Positions 1 to 6,694 of a DNA stretch of 37,135 nt are shown one piece after another; positions within the stretch are counted from its first letter, which is position 1, and each line of letters begins with the position of its first letter. The stretch lies in NCBI GenBank assembly GCA_902778265.1, contig CACYXI010000034.1, positions 1 through 37,135 of the forward strand, in the 5' to 3' direction. A program made the position numbers and the translations under genes. Under the pieces are notes generated by a model. That model saw only the letters and a program-made list of their open reading frames with translations, was not told the DNA's origin and made no database searches. Origin of the DNA: an uncultured Bacteroidales bacterium (GTDB taxonomy: Bacteria > Bacteroidota > Bacteroidia > Bacteroidales > Bacteroidaceae).

Positions 1-1
1 A

Positions 2-2215
2 AAGAAATTGACGATATGTAATTTCCGTAGCTATTATGGAGTGAAGGAGTTTGTTTTCAGTAACAAGCTCAACCTTATCCTTGGTTCTAATGGCGATGGG
101 AAAACAACATTCTTTGAAGCTCTTAATTGGGTTCTGACTCCAACGGAAGCTGCAAAGCAGAATAAAGAAGCAGATGTGAAGTTGGAAAGTCTGATTTCTG
201 CAAAGATGTTAAGAAACCTGCCAGATGGAGAATCAGATAAGGTCTATGTGAGCATAGAAATAACTTATGAGACAAGTAAGTTAGCAAAGAATAAGATAAT
301 AGAGCGTTGCTTTACGGTAACAAAGAAAGCAGGAAAACCTGAGATATCAAATGTCTATCATGACTCCTTTGATTGCAGAGGTGGAAAGAAGGACAAGAAA
401 GATATGCAGTTAAGAGGTGTATTGGAAACTGATGCGGCATTCCCTGCTGTTATAAAGAAGTATCACCTGTTCAAAGGTGAGGATAAGCTGAATATCTTTG
501 ATAATAAAGAGACATTGCAGAATCTGCTCGACCTTTATTCTGATGTAAAGGATATTGTTCCATTCAAGCAATTTGCCAGCTATGCAGAAAAAATGGCAGA
601 TAGAGCTATGGGGAAAAATAGAGATAAAGCGTCCAAGCAAGCTAAAGATCTTGAAGATGTCAACAAAGAGATCGTTCGACTGACAAAAGAACTTGAAAAG
701 CATGAGACAAGGCTTTCTTCAATAAAGAAGGAGTATGAAGATGCTGAAGCTAAATTGGAGGGGTTGAAAGATGATATGGTTGCAATAAAGAAGATAGGAG
801 AACTGCAAGATAAGCAGAAGGATTGGAAAAAGGAAATCCGTGTCCTTCAACGTTATATAGACGAAGAGTATGGTCGTATGCTGCTTGATTCGCAGTGGAT
901 ACTTATGGGCTTTGCTCCTATATTGAATGAGTACAATCATAAGATGAGTAGTTTTCTGATGAGTAAGCAGAATATAGAGGAAGATTACAAGAAGAAGCAG
1001 GAAGAGGAGTTTGATAAAACTAAAACCGAAAAGGCAAAGACGGAACTTGAAAAGATAGCATGGAAGATGAACGATGTGGAGAAAATGAAGTATATGCTAC
1101 ATACACATCGTTGTGCTATCTGTGGTACCGAAGCGCTGGAAGGTTCTATTACATACGACTTTATCAAGCAACGTATCCACGATGTTATTGAGTTGCTAAC
1201 TCCCAAACCAACAGATGAGCGAGTAGAACTGAAAAGGTATTTTTCTGCTGAGAATATCGAGGAACTGAAGAAAATGGGAGAAAAGCTAGCTGACGAGGAA
1301 AGTAGAACTCATGTTGATATAGAAGGAATACCTAATGCCATACAAGCTAAGTTTGACCAGAACCAGAAATGGCGCGATGGTATTGCAGAACGAGAAAATT
1401 TGTTGGAAAGAACCAATAAGAAGATTGCTCAACTTAATGCCAGTTCAGTCTCTGGCATTAACCTATTGGAGTTTGCCAACGATATAGAAAGCGTTAACCA
1501 ATGGGTTGAACAACGAAAATTCTCTGGAACAGAAAGGAACAAACTGCTTCAGGTGACTATTCCTAAAGTGAAAGAAGAACTCCAGAAGAAACGTGAGGAA
1601 CAGAAAAAACTGATGAAGGCTACTGGGAATGACTCCTTGTACGATGTGTTTATGTTCTTTCGCCACTTCTGTAATGCCGTTGAGAGTACAGAAGAATCAA
1701 CAACAGAGGAACTGCTTAGGAATTTGTCGAAGAATGCTAATGTGTTCTTGTCACAACTGAATGTGGATGACTTTACTGGTGTGATCCGAATCTATATGCA
1801 TAGCGGAAACTTGGCAATTGACTTGCAGGATAGGAACGGTAAGATTATCACTAATCCTAACACTTCTTTGCTTACAACAATGCATATCAGTATTCTGTTG
1901 GCAATATCAGAGCTCACAAAAGATAGCAGAAAGACGGAATATCCGCTTATCTTTGATGCTCCTACATCATCATTCGATGAAGGCAAGGATAAGTCGTTCT
2001 ATGATTGTCTGAATGCAAATATTGACAAGCAATGTATCGTTGTGACCAAAAGTTTCCTGTATAAGGATGCAAAATCAGGTGAGTATGTAATAGATCATGA
2101 GGCTTTGAAGAAACTGAATTGCAAGAAATTCAGAATCAGGAAATTGTCTGATGGCTTTGATAAACTTGATATTGCAACTATTGATACACAAGTAACAGAA
2201 ATCAAAGAGGACTAA
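2..2215 (+). CDS. SMC/Rad50/DndD-like AAA ATPase, 5' end cut by window
   Basis: This is a chromosome-maintenance or defence type ATPase that probably acts on DNA. The reading frame is open to the left edge and the residues before the first possible start (K-K-L, then TICNFRSYYG) match the usual N-terminal strand of the family, so the true start lies just outside the window. Counting from the TTG at position 8, a Walker A loop GSNGDGKTT sits at residues 26-34. Long charged coiled-coil stretches cover about 200-360 and 400-560. A CAIC pair at 369-372 in the middle resembles a zinc hook, and a Walker B-like segment LIFDAPTSSFDEG lies near 645-660. I do not see a canonical LSxGE signature; the equivalent region reads NTSLLTTMHISILLAI. 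The next gene begins 3 bases after the stop, so the two are surely co-translated. DndD, Lamassu-type and other SMC-like defence ATPases are all possible; upstream genes would decide. Confidence 0.75.
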   Translation, partial: KKLTICNFRSYYGVKEFVFSNKLNLILGSNGDGKTTFFEALNWVLTPTEAAKQNKEADVKLESLISAKMLRNLPDGESDKVYVSIEITYETSKLAKNKIIERCFTVTKKAGKPEISNVYHDSFDCRGGKKDKKDMQLRGVLETDAAFPAVIKKYHLFKGEDKLNIFDNKETLQNLLDLYSDVKDIVPFKQFASYAEKMADRAMGKNRDKASKQAKDLEDVNKEIVRLTKELEKHETRLSSIKKEYEDAEAKLEGLKDDMVAIKKIGELQDKQKDWKKEIRVLQRYIDEEYGRMLLDSQWILMGFAPILNEYNHKMSSFLMSKQNIEEDYKKKQEEEFDKTKTEKAKTELEKIAWKMNDVEKMKYMLHTHRCAICGTEALEGSITYDFIKQRIHDVIELLTPKPTDERVELKRYFSAENIEELKKMGEKLADEESRTHVDIEGIPNAIQAKFDQNQKWRDGIAERENLLERTNKKIAQLNASSVSGINLLEFANDIESVNQWVEQRKFSGTERNKLLQVTIPKVKEELQKKREEQKKLMKATGNDSLYDVFMFFRHFCNAVESTEESTTEELLRNLSKNANVFLSQLNVDDFTGVIRIYMHSGNLAIDLQDRNGKIITNPNTSLLTTMHISILLAISELTKDSRKTEYPLIFDAPTSSFDEGKDKSFYDCLNANIDKQCIVVTKSFLYKDAKSGEYVIDHEALKKLNCKKFRIRKLSDGFDKLDIATIDTQVTEIKED

Positions 2216-2218
2216 GAA

Positions 2219-2743
2219 ATGGCTACATTATATGAAACTTGGTTAAACAGAATAGATTCATACTATGAGGAGCGTTACTATGAGCCTGTAGTAGAAGCGT
2301 TGTGCCAGTACCATGGTGGTTCTGTTGATGGGCGTGATGGTAAAGGTAAAATTTTCAATGCTGGTTATGAAGTGTTTATCTTCGCTTTCTTCCTTGGATT
2401 ATATTATGGAGAGCGAACACAGTTGAACGGTCCTAAGCGTAAATTCCGTATGGAAATGTACACTTGGGGAAGGAAATCAACGGAAACAGGTAGAAAAGAC
2501 TTCACTTTGATTCAGAAGTATATCTTTGCTGCTCTCATTGCCAAATCTGATATAGATTTGCTTGCAGTAGATAAGGGAGAGCTGTCTTTGGATGATGCTT
2601 GTGATATACTTATGACAACACTTAACGAGTATGCCAATACAGGATTCCAACAGATTCTTCCACCAGGAAAAGAAGAAATAGACTCCAAACTTTTCGAGAA
2701 CACAGGTTTGTTGGAGATGATAAGGAATTATAGTGGAAGGTAA
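2219..2743 (+). CDS. Unknown 174-residue partner of the SMC-like ATPase
   Basis: I do not recognise this family. It is 174 residues, soluble, with no signal peptide. The N-terminal half has an aromatic helical stretch (YEVFIFAFFLGLYYGERT, about residues 48-65), followed by basic residues. The C-terminal half is acidic and helical (LSLDDACDILMTTLNEYA). It starts 3 bases after the stop codon of the ATPase, so it is almost certainly its functional partner and possibly the last gene of a multi-gene DNA-modification or defence cassette. An inverted repeat about 60 bases after the stop could end the transcript. No nuclease or methylase motif is visible. Confidence 0.8.
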   Translation: MATLYETWLNRIDSYYEERYYEPVVEALCQYHGGSVDGRDGKGKIFNAGYEVFIFAFFLGLYYGERTQLNGPKRKFRMEMYTWGRKSTETGRKDFTLIQKYIFAALIAKSDIDLLAVDKGELSLDDACDILMTTLNEYANTGFQQILPPGKEEIDSKLFENTGLLEMIRNYSGR

Positions 2744-2941
2744 ATGTTTATTAATACTTCTTAGTTCAATTATCTATATGATTGCTGCTAAACTATAGTA
2801 TAACCGCCCATTCCCTTCAAGAGCAGACTTGGGGAATGTACGGTTAATATCTTGTTACATTAAGGTATAATACTTATTATTGGTGTCTACTAAACTTTAT
2901 ACTCCGTTTTTGAGCACAATTATAGCGGACAATAATAAATA
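2744..2941. other. Intergenic stretch with one hairpin
   Basis: No gene is visible. The main feature is an imperfect inverted repeat at about 2801-2847, where ACCG..CATTCCC pairs with GGGAATG..CGGT. It could be a terminator or RNA stabiliser for the ATPase operon, but it has no T-run after it. Confidence 0.5.
2801..2847 (+). terminator. Hairpin downstream of the ATPase operon
   Basis: The arms ACCGcCCATTCCC and GGGGAATGtaCGGT pair with a small internal mismatch across a loop of about 15 bases. The position after the last gene suggests transcript termination or 3' protection. There is no poly-U tail, so intrinsic termination is not certain. Confidence 0.4.
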
Positions 2942-3214
2942 CTAATCTGTTAAGATTAGGCGTTTGCCATCTGTTGATAATGCAATGTGATGAGCGAAGT
3001 CAATTTTTGTTCCATCATAGACAGATGATACATCGATACCGCGATGAACGAGTTCTGCTATTATGGTAGTATTATGTAAGGCACGTTGTGATGACCAGGC
3101 GCGTAAACCAACCTGTGAGTTGAAAGTGTTTATGAGGGATTGGAGTGGTGCTACAGCAAATTGTGCAGCGAACGGATTTGTTGCTGATAGTGCAACGGAT
3201 GAGCTTTTGTTCAT
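2942..3214 (-). CDS. Small conserved-looking protein of unknown function, 90 aa
   Basis: This is a 90-residue soluble protein with a Ser/Ala-rich start (MNKSSSVALSATNPFAAQF) and an ordinary mixed C-terminal half. It has no signal peptide and no motif I can name. I prefer this strand to the overlapping plus-strand frame because its composition is protein-like and because a minus-strand Bacteroidetes promoter is present upstream (TTTG complement at 3375-3378, TATCTTTG complement at 3345-3352, spacing 22), which would give a leader of about 125 bases. A perfect 7-bp palindrome overlaps the stop codon (CTAATCT, then AGATTAG, 2943-2960). Confidence 0.5.
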   Translation of the reverse strand: MNKSSSVALSATNPFAAQFAVAPLQSLINTFNSQVGLRAWSSQRALHNTTIIAELVHRGIDVSSVYDGTKIDFAHHIALSTDGKRLILTD

Positions 3215-3344
3215 AAGACATTTGTTTTTGAAGTTAATTAGTCGAGTTTAATCTTCCGCATCGTACTTACCACCGTGGCATGTCATTGCTCGGTTGGTGA
3301 GTCATCTCTGATATAGGGATGCTGCTCTTGATGCTTATTGGGTG

Positions 3345-3378
3345 CAAAGATACTCAAAAAAGATGGATTAGTTCCAAA
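3345..3378 (-). promoter_or_regulatory. Bacteroidetes-type promoter for the 90-aa gene
   Basis: On the minus strand a TTTG box (3375-3378) is followed after 22 bases by TATCTTTG (3345-3352), a perfect TAnnTTTG -7 box. The spacing is slightly long. It points at the small gene ending at 2942. Confidence 0.5.
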
Positions 3379-3415
3379 AATAGGTTTGTTTTTTGAACCA
3401 TTAACACATAAAGTA

Positions 3416-3446
3416 TTGCGGGAATGAAAAAAATGTTGTAATTTTG
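3416..3446 (+). promoter_or_regulatory. Bacteroidetes-type promoter upstream of tRNA-Pro
   Basis: TTG (3416-3418), 20 bases, then TAATTTTG (3439-3446). This is the same geometry as the clear promoters elsewhere in the window. The next annotated product on this strand is the tRNA about 195 bases downstream, with no convincing ORF between, so it may transcribe a long tRNA precursor or a small RNA. Confidence 0.55.
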
Positions 3447-3640
3447 CATGGTCTTTTTCTGAAATGTCATCCCAATGTGGGTATGATATTCTATGAAACG
3501 ATGAAAAAGCGGTCTTGATAATTAATGATTTTATATGGTGAAAATGAGGTGATGAAAATAGCAAATCACACCAAAATCACACCAATTTGAGGGTTGAGAA
3601 ACTACTTAAAATTGTAAAATATTGATTATCAGGAAGTAAA
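3447..3640 (+). other. Non-coding leader between promoter and tRNA-Pro
   Basis: No ORF longer than about ten codons follows the promoter. Visible structure includes a CCCA-ATG-TGGG mini-hairpin near 3470 and a short direct repeat AATCACACC near 3565-3585. It could be tRNA leader, a small RNA, or old insertion-site DNA next to the tRNA. Confidence 0.35.
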
Positions 3641-3713
3641 CGGGGTGTAGCGCAGTTGGTAGCGCACTACGTTCGGGACGTAGGAGTCGCCAGTTCGAGT
3701 CTGGTCACCCCGA
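3641..3713 (+). tRNA. tRNA-Pro (anticodon CGG)
   Basis: A full cloverleaf can be drawn by eye. The acceptor CGGGGTG pairs with CACCCCG, the D stem is GCGC/GCGC with loop AGTTGGTA, and the anticodon stem CTACG/CGTAG encloses TTCGGGA, giving anticodon CGG for proline codon CCG. The T stem GCCAG/CTGGT encloses TTCGAGT. The discriminator base is A and the terminal CCA is not encoded. The next 7 bases lead straight into the left arm of a 42-bp inverted repeat. Confidence 0.95.
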
Positions 3714-3720
3714 CAAGATG

Positions 3721-3833
3721 AGTGAAGAGTGAAAAGTGAAGAGTGAAGAATTTAAGTTAGTAAGGTAAACGCAAAGACTATTACCGATAAATACTAACTT
3801 AAATTCTTCACTCTTCACTTTTCACTCTTCACT
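3721..3833. repeat. Empty inverted-repeat element, GTGAAGA heptamer type
   Basis: Two perfectly complementary 42-base arms (3721-3762 and 3792-3833) flank a 29-base loop. Each arm is built from tandem GTGAAGA/GTGAAAA heptamers followed by ATTTAAGTTAGTA. The same arm sequence flanks a four-helix-bundle gene between pta and ackA, so this copy can be read as an element without cargo. It lies between the tRNA and the 3' end of argF', leaving only 8 bases before the argF' stop codon. Confidence 0.9.
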
Positions 3834-3835
3834 AG

Positions 3836-3854
3836 AAGCGCTTATAGCGCTTCA
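3836..3854 (-). terminator. Palindrome overlapping the argF' stop codon
   Basis: GAAGCGC-TTATA-GCGCTTC is a perfect 7-bp hairpin. Half of it is the last codons and stop of argF' and half is the bases immediately after. It may end or protect the argF' message. There is no T-run. Confidence 0.45.
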
Positions 3855-4816
3855 AGCATTCTCTTGATAACCACCTGTGCAGAGATCTCGCGATTTGCAG
3901 CCTCTGGTATAACGAGAGAGTTCTTGCTCTCGATTACATCATCAGTAACGATAAGGCCACGACGAACTGGGAGGCAATGCAGGAACTTACCGTTGTTAGT
4001 CCATGACATGTGCTCTGAATCAACAGTCCAATGAGCCATTTCCTTATAGTCGGTCAGTATCTTGCCATATTTCTCAGGAACGGTAACACCAGGGCAAGAC
4101 CAGTTCTTTGCATAGATGAAATCAGCACCCTCAAATGCCTTCTTCTGGTCATATTCGATAGTTGCACCCTCGGTGAACTTTGGATCAAGCTCATAGCCTT
4201 CTGGGTGAGTGATAACGAGATCAACGTCTGGTGCTGCGAGCATCCACTCTGCGAATGAGTTTGGTACAGCCTGTGGCAGACAACGGCAATGTGGTGCCCA
4301 TGTGAGGACTGCCTTAACGCGCTCAGTAGTCTTGTGCTCCTCGATTGTGATGAGGTCGGCGAATGCCTGAAGAGGATGCACGGTAGCTGTTTCCATTGCG
4401 AAGACTGGCTTACCAGCATACTTTACGAACTGGTTTACGATAGTCTCTGCATAGTCGTACTCGCGATCTGTGAGACCTGCGAAAGAGCGGATACCGATAA
4501 TGTCGCAGAAACTGCCCATTACTGGGATTGCCTCAAGGAGGTGCTCTGACTTGTCGCCATCCATGATAACGCCACGCTCAGTTTCGAGTTTCCATGCACC
4601 AGCGTTCACGTCAAGAACGATGACGTTCATGCCGAGGTTCATAGCTGCCTTCTGGGTAGAGAGACGTGTACGGAGAGAGTTGTTGAAGAATACCATGAGC
4701 AAGGTCTTGTTCTTGCCAAGATGCTGATAACCATAGCGGTTAGCCTTCACTTCCTGTGCCTCGGCAAGAGCTGCTGTGATGTCGCCAAGGTCTTTTGCGT
4801 TGAAGAATGTTTTCAT
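3842..4816 (-). CDS. argF': N-succinylornithine carbamoyltransferase (arginine synthesis)
   Basis: This cytoplasmic enzyme transfers the carbamoyl group of carbamoyl phosphate to N2-succinylornithine in the acetylation-independent arginine route of Bacteroidetes. Its 324 residues are typical. The carbamoyl-phosphate loop is FFNNSLRTR (43-51), the HPLQ motif is at 147-150, and HCLP is at 280-283. The MDGDK-x-EH loop places Ser at residue 90, the position that separates succinylornithine enzymes (Pro90 in the Bacteroides enzyme) from acetylornithine enzymes (Glu92 in Xanthomonas). Mutational work recalled from the literature found small residues there, including Ser, compatible with succinylornithine use. 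The start is the first ATG, with family-typical N-terminus MKTFFNAKDLGD. It lies 156 bases downstream of folP on the same strand; I see no clear promoter in that AT-rich gap. Confidence 0.92.
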   Translation of the reverse strand: MKTFFNAKDLGDITAALAEAQEVKANRYGYQHLGKNKTLLMVFFNNSLRTRLSTQKAAMNLGMNVIVLDVNAGAWKLETERGVIMDGDKSEHLLEAIPVMGSFCDIIGIRSFAGLTDREYDYAETIVNQFVKYAGKPVFAMETATVHPLQAFADLITIEEHKTTERVKAVLTWAPHCRCLPQAVPNSFAEWMLAAPDVDLVITHPEGYELDPKFTEGATIEYDQKKAFEGADFIYAKNWSCPGVTVPEKYGKILTDYKEMAHWTVDSEHMSWTNNGKFLHCLPVRRGLIVTDDVIESKNSLVIPEAANREISAQVVIKRMLEAL

Positions 4817-4954
4817 ATATGAAATTAAATTTTAAAATTAATATCTTTTTTGTGGAAAGTAAATTGAAAGAAAATTATATTCAGTAAATTATTTTTTATT
4901 GATATGCAGAAATATTTTCCTTTTTAATTTACTGGTTTAATTTATTCCTAATTT

Positions 4955-4981
4955 CTTCGCAAAGCTCAGACGCTATGCGGG
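4955..4981. repeat. Short GCG-rich repeat copy 1, at the folP 3' end
   Basis: TTCGCAAAGCTCAGACGCTA and the bases after it resemble the segment at 5929-5957 (TTCGCAAGGCTCAACAAGCT). The two copies bracket folP in the same orientation. The copy here overlaps the folP stop codon. Confidence 0.4.
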
Positions 4982-5866
4982 ATCCTTTTTAAGATCTACA
5001 CCGCAAGGTGTATTTTCTTTAAGTGCGAGGTAGATCTTCGTTGTTTCTACGGCTGCACGTACATCATGCACTCGGAGTATGTCGGCTCCTCGGTCGAGGG
5101 CGAGAGTGTTGAGGGCGGTGGTGCCGTTAAGGGCTTCATCGGCAGAAGAGTCAAGGAGTTGCCATATCATGCGCTTTCTTGAGATGCCGACGAGGAGAGG
5201 GAGGTTGAACGTGTCCTTTAGTTCCTGCTGAGCAGCGAGAAGGGAGTAGTTACCTTTAATTATTTCTTTGCCAAAGCCGTAGCCGGGATCGAGAATGATA
5301 TCCTTTACGCCTATTGAGTTGAGAACCTTTATCTTCTTAAGAAAAACAGAAACGGTATTCTCAAGGTCTGGTTGTAGAGACATAAGGATATAAGGCACTT
5401 TCAATCGGGCAACTTCTAGAAGTATGTCCGAAGGCTTGTCTTCGTTCACATCAACATCCACTTTCGCATTAGCATTGGCGGTATTGTTGTAGTAACCTCT
5501 TCCTTCTGAAATGTCATTTATGATATCTGCCCCGAACTCCTCAACTGCCATACGGGCTACTGATGGTCGGAAAGTGTCGATAGAAACGAGGGCATCTGGC
5601 TGCTCTCGACGGACAATGGCAAGTCCGTTACGCATACGGATAAGCTCTTCCTCTTCGCTGACATCAGCAGAGCCTGGTCGGGTAGAGAAGGCACCAACAT
5701 CAATGATTTTTCCTCCTTCAAGGATTATCAGGTTGGTACGTTCTGCAATCTCTTGTTCTGTCTGCTTGCGACTTCCTGCATAGAAACTATCGGGAGTCAC
5801 GTTGAGTATTCCCATCACCTGTGGTGTTGAGAGGTCTAATGTCTTGTTATGAACTGTAATCTGCAT
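4973..5866 (-). CDS. folP: Dihydropteroate synthase (folate synthesis)
   Basis: This enzyme condenses p-aminobenzoate with dihydropterin pyrophosphate to form dihydropteroate in the cytoplasm. I start at the internal ATG (MQITVHNKTLDL), giving 297 residues; the longer frame to 5923 adds 19 residues not expected for the family. Motifs in order: GILNVTPDSF, DVGAFSTRPGS, SIDTFRP, INDISEG, ILDPGYGFGKE and LLVGISRKRMI. After INDISEG there is a low-complexity Asn/Ala/Asp/Val stretch (NNTANANAKVDVDVNED) of about 17 residues where most homologues have a short loop. The following strand reads YILMSLQP instead of the common MHMxG, which I have seen as a Prevotella-like variant. In many Bacteroidetes folP is beside cdaA; here they are about 1.3 kb apart in opposite directions with other genes between. 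Confidence 0.93.
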   Translation of the reverse strand: MQITVHNKTLDLSTPQVMGILNVTPDSFYAGSRKQTEQEIAERTNLIILEGGKIIDVGAFSTRPGSADVSEEEELIRMRNGLAIVRREQPDALVSIDTFRPSVARMAVEEFGADIINDISEGRGYYNNTANANAKVDVDVNEDKPSDILLEVARLKVPYILMSLQPDLENTVSVFLKKIKVLNSIGVKDIILDPGYGFGKEIIKGNYSLLAAQQELKDTFNLPLLVGISRKRMIWQLLDSSADEALNGTTALNTLALDRGADILRVHDVRAAVETTKIYLALKENTPCGVDLKKDPA

Positions 5867-5928
5867 TTTAATTTCAAGAAAATTATCGTTTATGTGGCAG
5901 CAAGCTGCCATTTTTCGGAACAAAAATT

Positions 5929-5957
5929 TTTCGCAAGGCTCAACAAGCTACGCAAGT
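5929..5957. repeat. Short GCG-rich repeat copy 2, upstream of folP
   Basis: TTCGCAAGGCTCAACAAGCT plus ACGCAAG is the counterpart of the copy at 4955-4981. It also interrupts one side of the longer inverted repeat that surrounds the GxxExxY gene, sitting between GGAACAAAAATT (5917-5928) and the main arm at 5962. Confidence 0.4.
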
Positions 5958-5961
5958 TCTT

Positions 5962-6002
5962 CATGATGACCAGAAAATTTAATCCAGAAAATTATAATTT
6001 TT
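5962..6002. repeat. Left 41-bp inverted-repeat arm of the GxxExxY element
   Basis: The sequence starting CATGATGACCAGAAAATTTA matches the reverse complement of 6497-6537 with three mismatches over 41 bases. A further outer match, GGAACAAAAATT at 5917-5928 against AATTTTTGTTCC at 6542-6553, extends the palindrome. Confidence 0.85.
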
Positions 6003-6010
6003 AAATTATC

Positions 6011-6472
6011 TTAATTGCTTACTATGTTGTTGAGATTGTTCTTTGTGAGAAGTAGAAACTCGTCAAGTATATCAACGAACCAGTAGCGTTCACAATAAAA
6101 GCTTTTGTCACCAAAGTTTATTAATGCTCCACATTTGCTCTTGCTTATTCGAAGGTAGTTGAATAGCTGTGCTCTATGCTCTGTGATGATTTTTGAAACA
6201 GATTTGAGTTCCAGAACCACGTCAGAACATGTCACGATGTCTGCTATGTACTCTTTCTTTAATCGTTTACCTTTATACCAAGTGTAAAGCGTTTGTTGTG
6301 GTACAAATGGTATGTTCCTGGAGGTCAACTCCATTTCTAATGCTTCTTGATAGATGGCCTCTTCCATTCCTCTATGAAGGGTGTTGTAAACCTCCATAAC
6401 TGCACCGACAGATTCATACAGTTGTATGTATTTGTCACGTGGCATTTTCTCGTATTGTAGAAGTTCATCCAT
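6011..6472 (-). CDS. GxxExxY family protein, PD-(D/E)xK nuclease-like fold
   Basis: This is a 153-residue protein of the GxxExxY family. The name motif is GMEEAIY at residues 35-41. A nuclease-fold core follows with D79, then E88-L-K90 in DIVTCSDVVLELK. A C-terminal helix carries FNYLRIS, the strand ALINFG comes next, and the end is an Asn/Leu tail. Function is unknown; members are often single genes scattered in genomes. The gene and its flanks are enclosed by a 41-bp inverted repeat (5962-6002 and 6497-6537), so it looks like cargo of a small insertion element between folP and the Fur gene. A minus-strand TACCTTTG box at 6606-6613 could drive it. Confidence 0.9.
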   Translation of the reverse strand: MDELLQYEKMPRDKYIQLYESVGAVMEVYNTLHRGMEEAIYQEALEMELTSRNIPFVPQQTLYTWYKGKRLKKEYIADIVTCSDVVLELKSVSKIITEHRAQLFNYLRISKSKCGALINFGDKSFYCERYWFVDILDEFLLLTKNNLNNIVSN

Positions 6473-6496
6473 TTCAAGATGATTTTTAGATGCGAC

Positions 6497-6537
6497 AAAA
6501 AATATAATTTTCAGGATTAAATTTTCTGGTCATCGTG
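6497..6537. repeat. Right 41-bp inverted-repeat arm of the GxxExxY element
   Basis: Reverse complement of 5962-6002 with three mismatches. It begins 24 bases upstream of the GxxExxY start codon. Confidence 0.85.
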
Positions 6538-6558
6538 AATAATTTTTGTTCCGTCCCA

Positions 6559-6571
6559 CAAGCACCGAAGG
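6559..6571. repeat. GCACC-GAA-GGTGC hairpin
   Basis: A perfect 5-bp stem closed by a GAA triloop lies just outside the GxxExxY inverted repeat. It is nested in a looser TCCCAC...GTGGGA palindrome. A second GAA-loop hairpin lies at the pta stop codon. Confidence 0.5.
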
Positions 6572-6605
6572 TGCGCTTTTATTTTGTGCGTGGGAATTTT
6601 CTCTG

Positions 6606-6613
6606 CAAAGGTA
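6606..6613 (-). promoter_or_regulatory. Possible -7 box for the GxxExxY gene
   Basis: The minus-strand sequence TACCTTTG fits TAnnTTTG, but no good TTTG box lies at the usual 19-21 base spacing. It is divergent from the Fur-gene promoter. Confidence 0.3.
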
Positions 6614-6654
6614 GAAAAAATGTTTTACAAACTTGCGTTAATTTCTGAAAAATA

Positions 6655-6686
6655 TTTGCAGAAACGTGAAATTTTCAGTACTTTTG
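6655..6686 (+). promoter_or_regulatory. Promoter of the Fur-family gene
   Basis: TTTG (6655-6658), 20 bases, TACTTTTG (6679-6686): a full match to the Bacteroidetes consensus. The ATG at 6695 is only 8 bases beyond the -7 box, so the message would be leaderless or nearly so. Confidence 0.75.
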
Positions 6687-6694
6687 TGCACAAT

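Noticed and set aside
3063-3251. 62-codon plus-strand frame opposite the 90-aa gene
   Set aside because: The minus-strand frame is longer, has a promoter and better composition.
3283-3564. 93-codon minus-strand frame before the tRNA
   Set aside because: It would cover both facing promoters and has no protein-like pattern.
3641-3760. tRNA attachment site of an integrated element
   Set aside because: No direct repeat of the tRNA 3' end and no integrase gene were found in the window.
5867-5923. Longer FolP start at 5923
   Set aside because: The extra residues include a run of cysteines and histidine unlike FolP, and MQITVHNKTL is the expected start.
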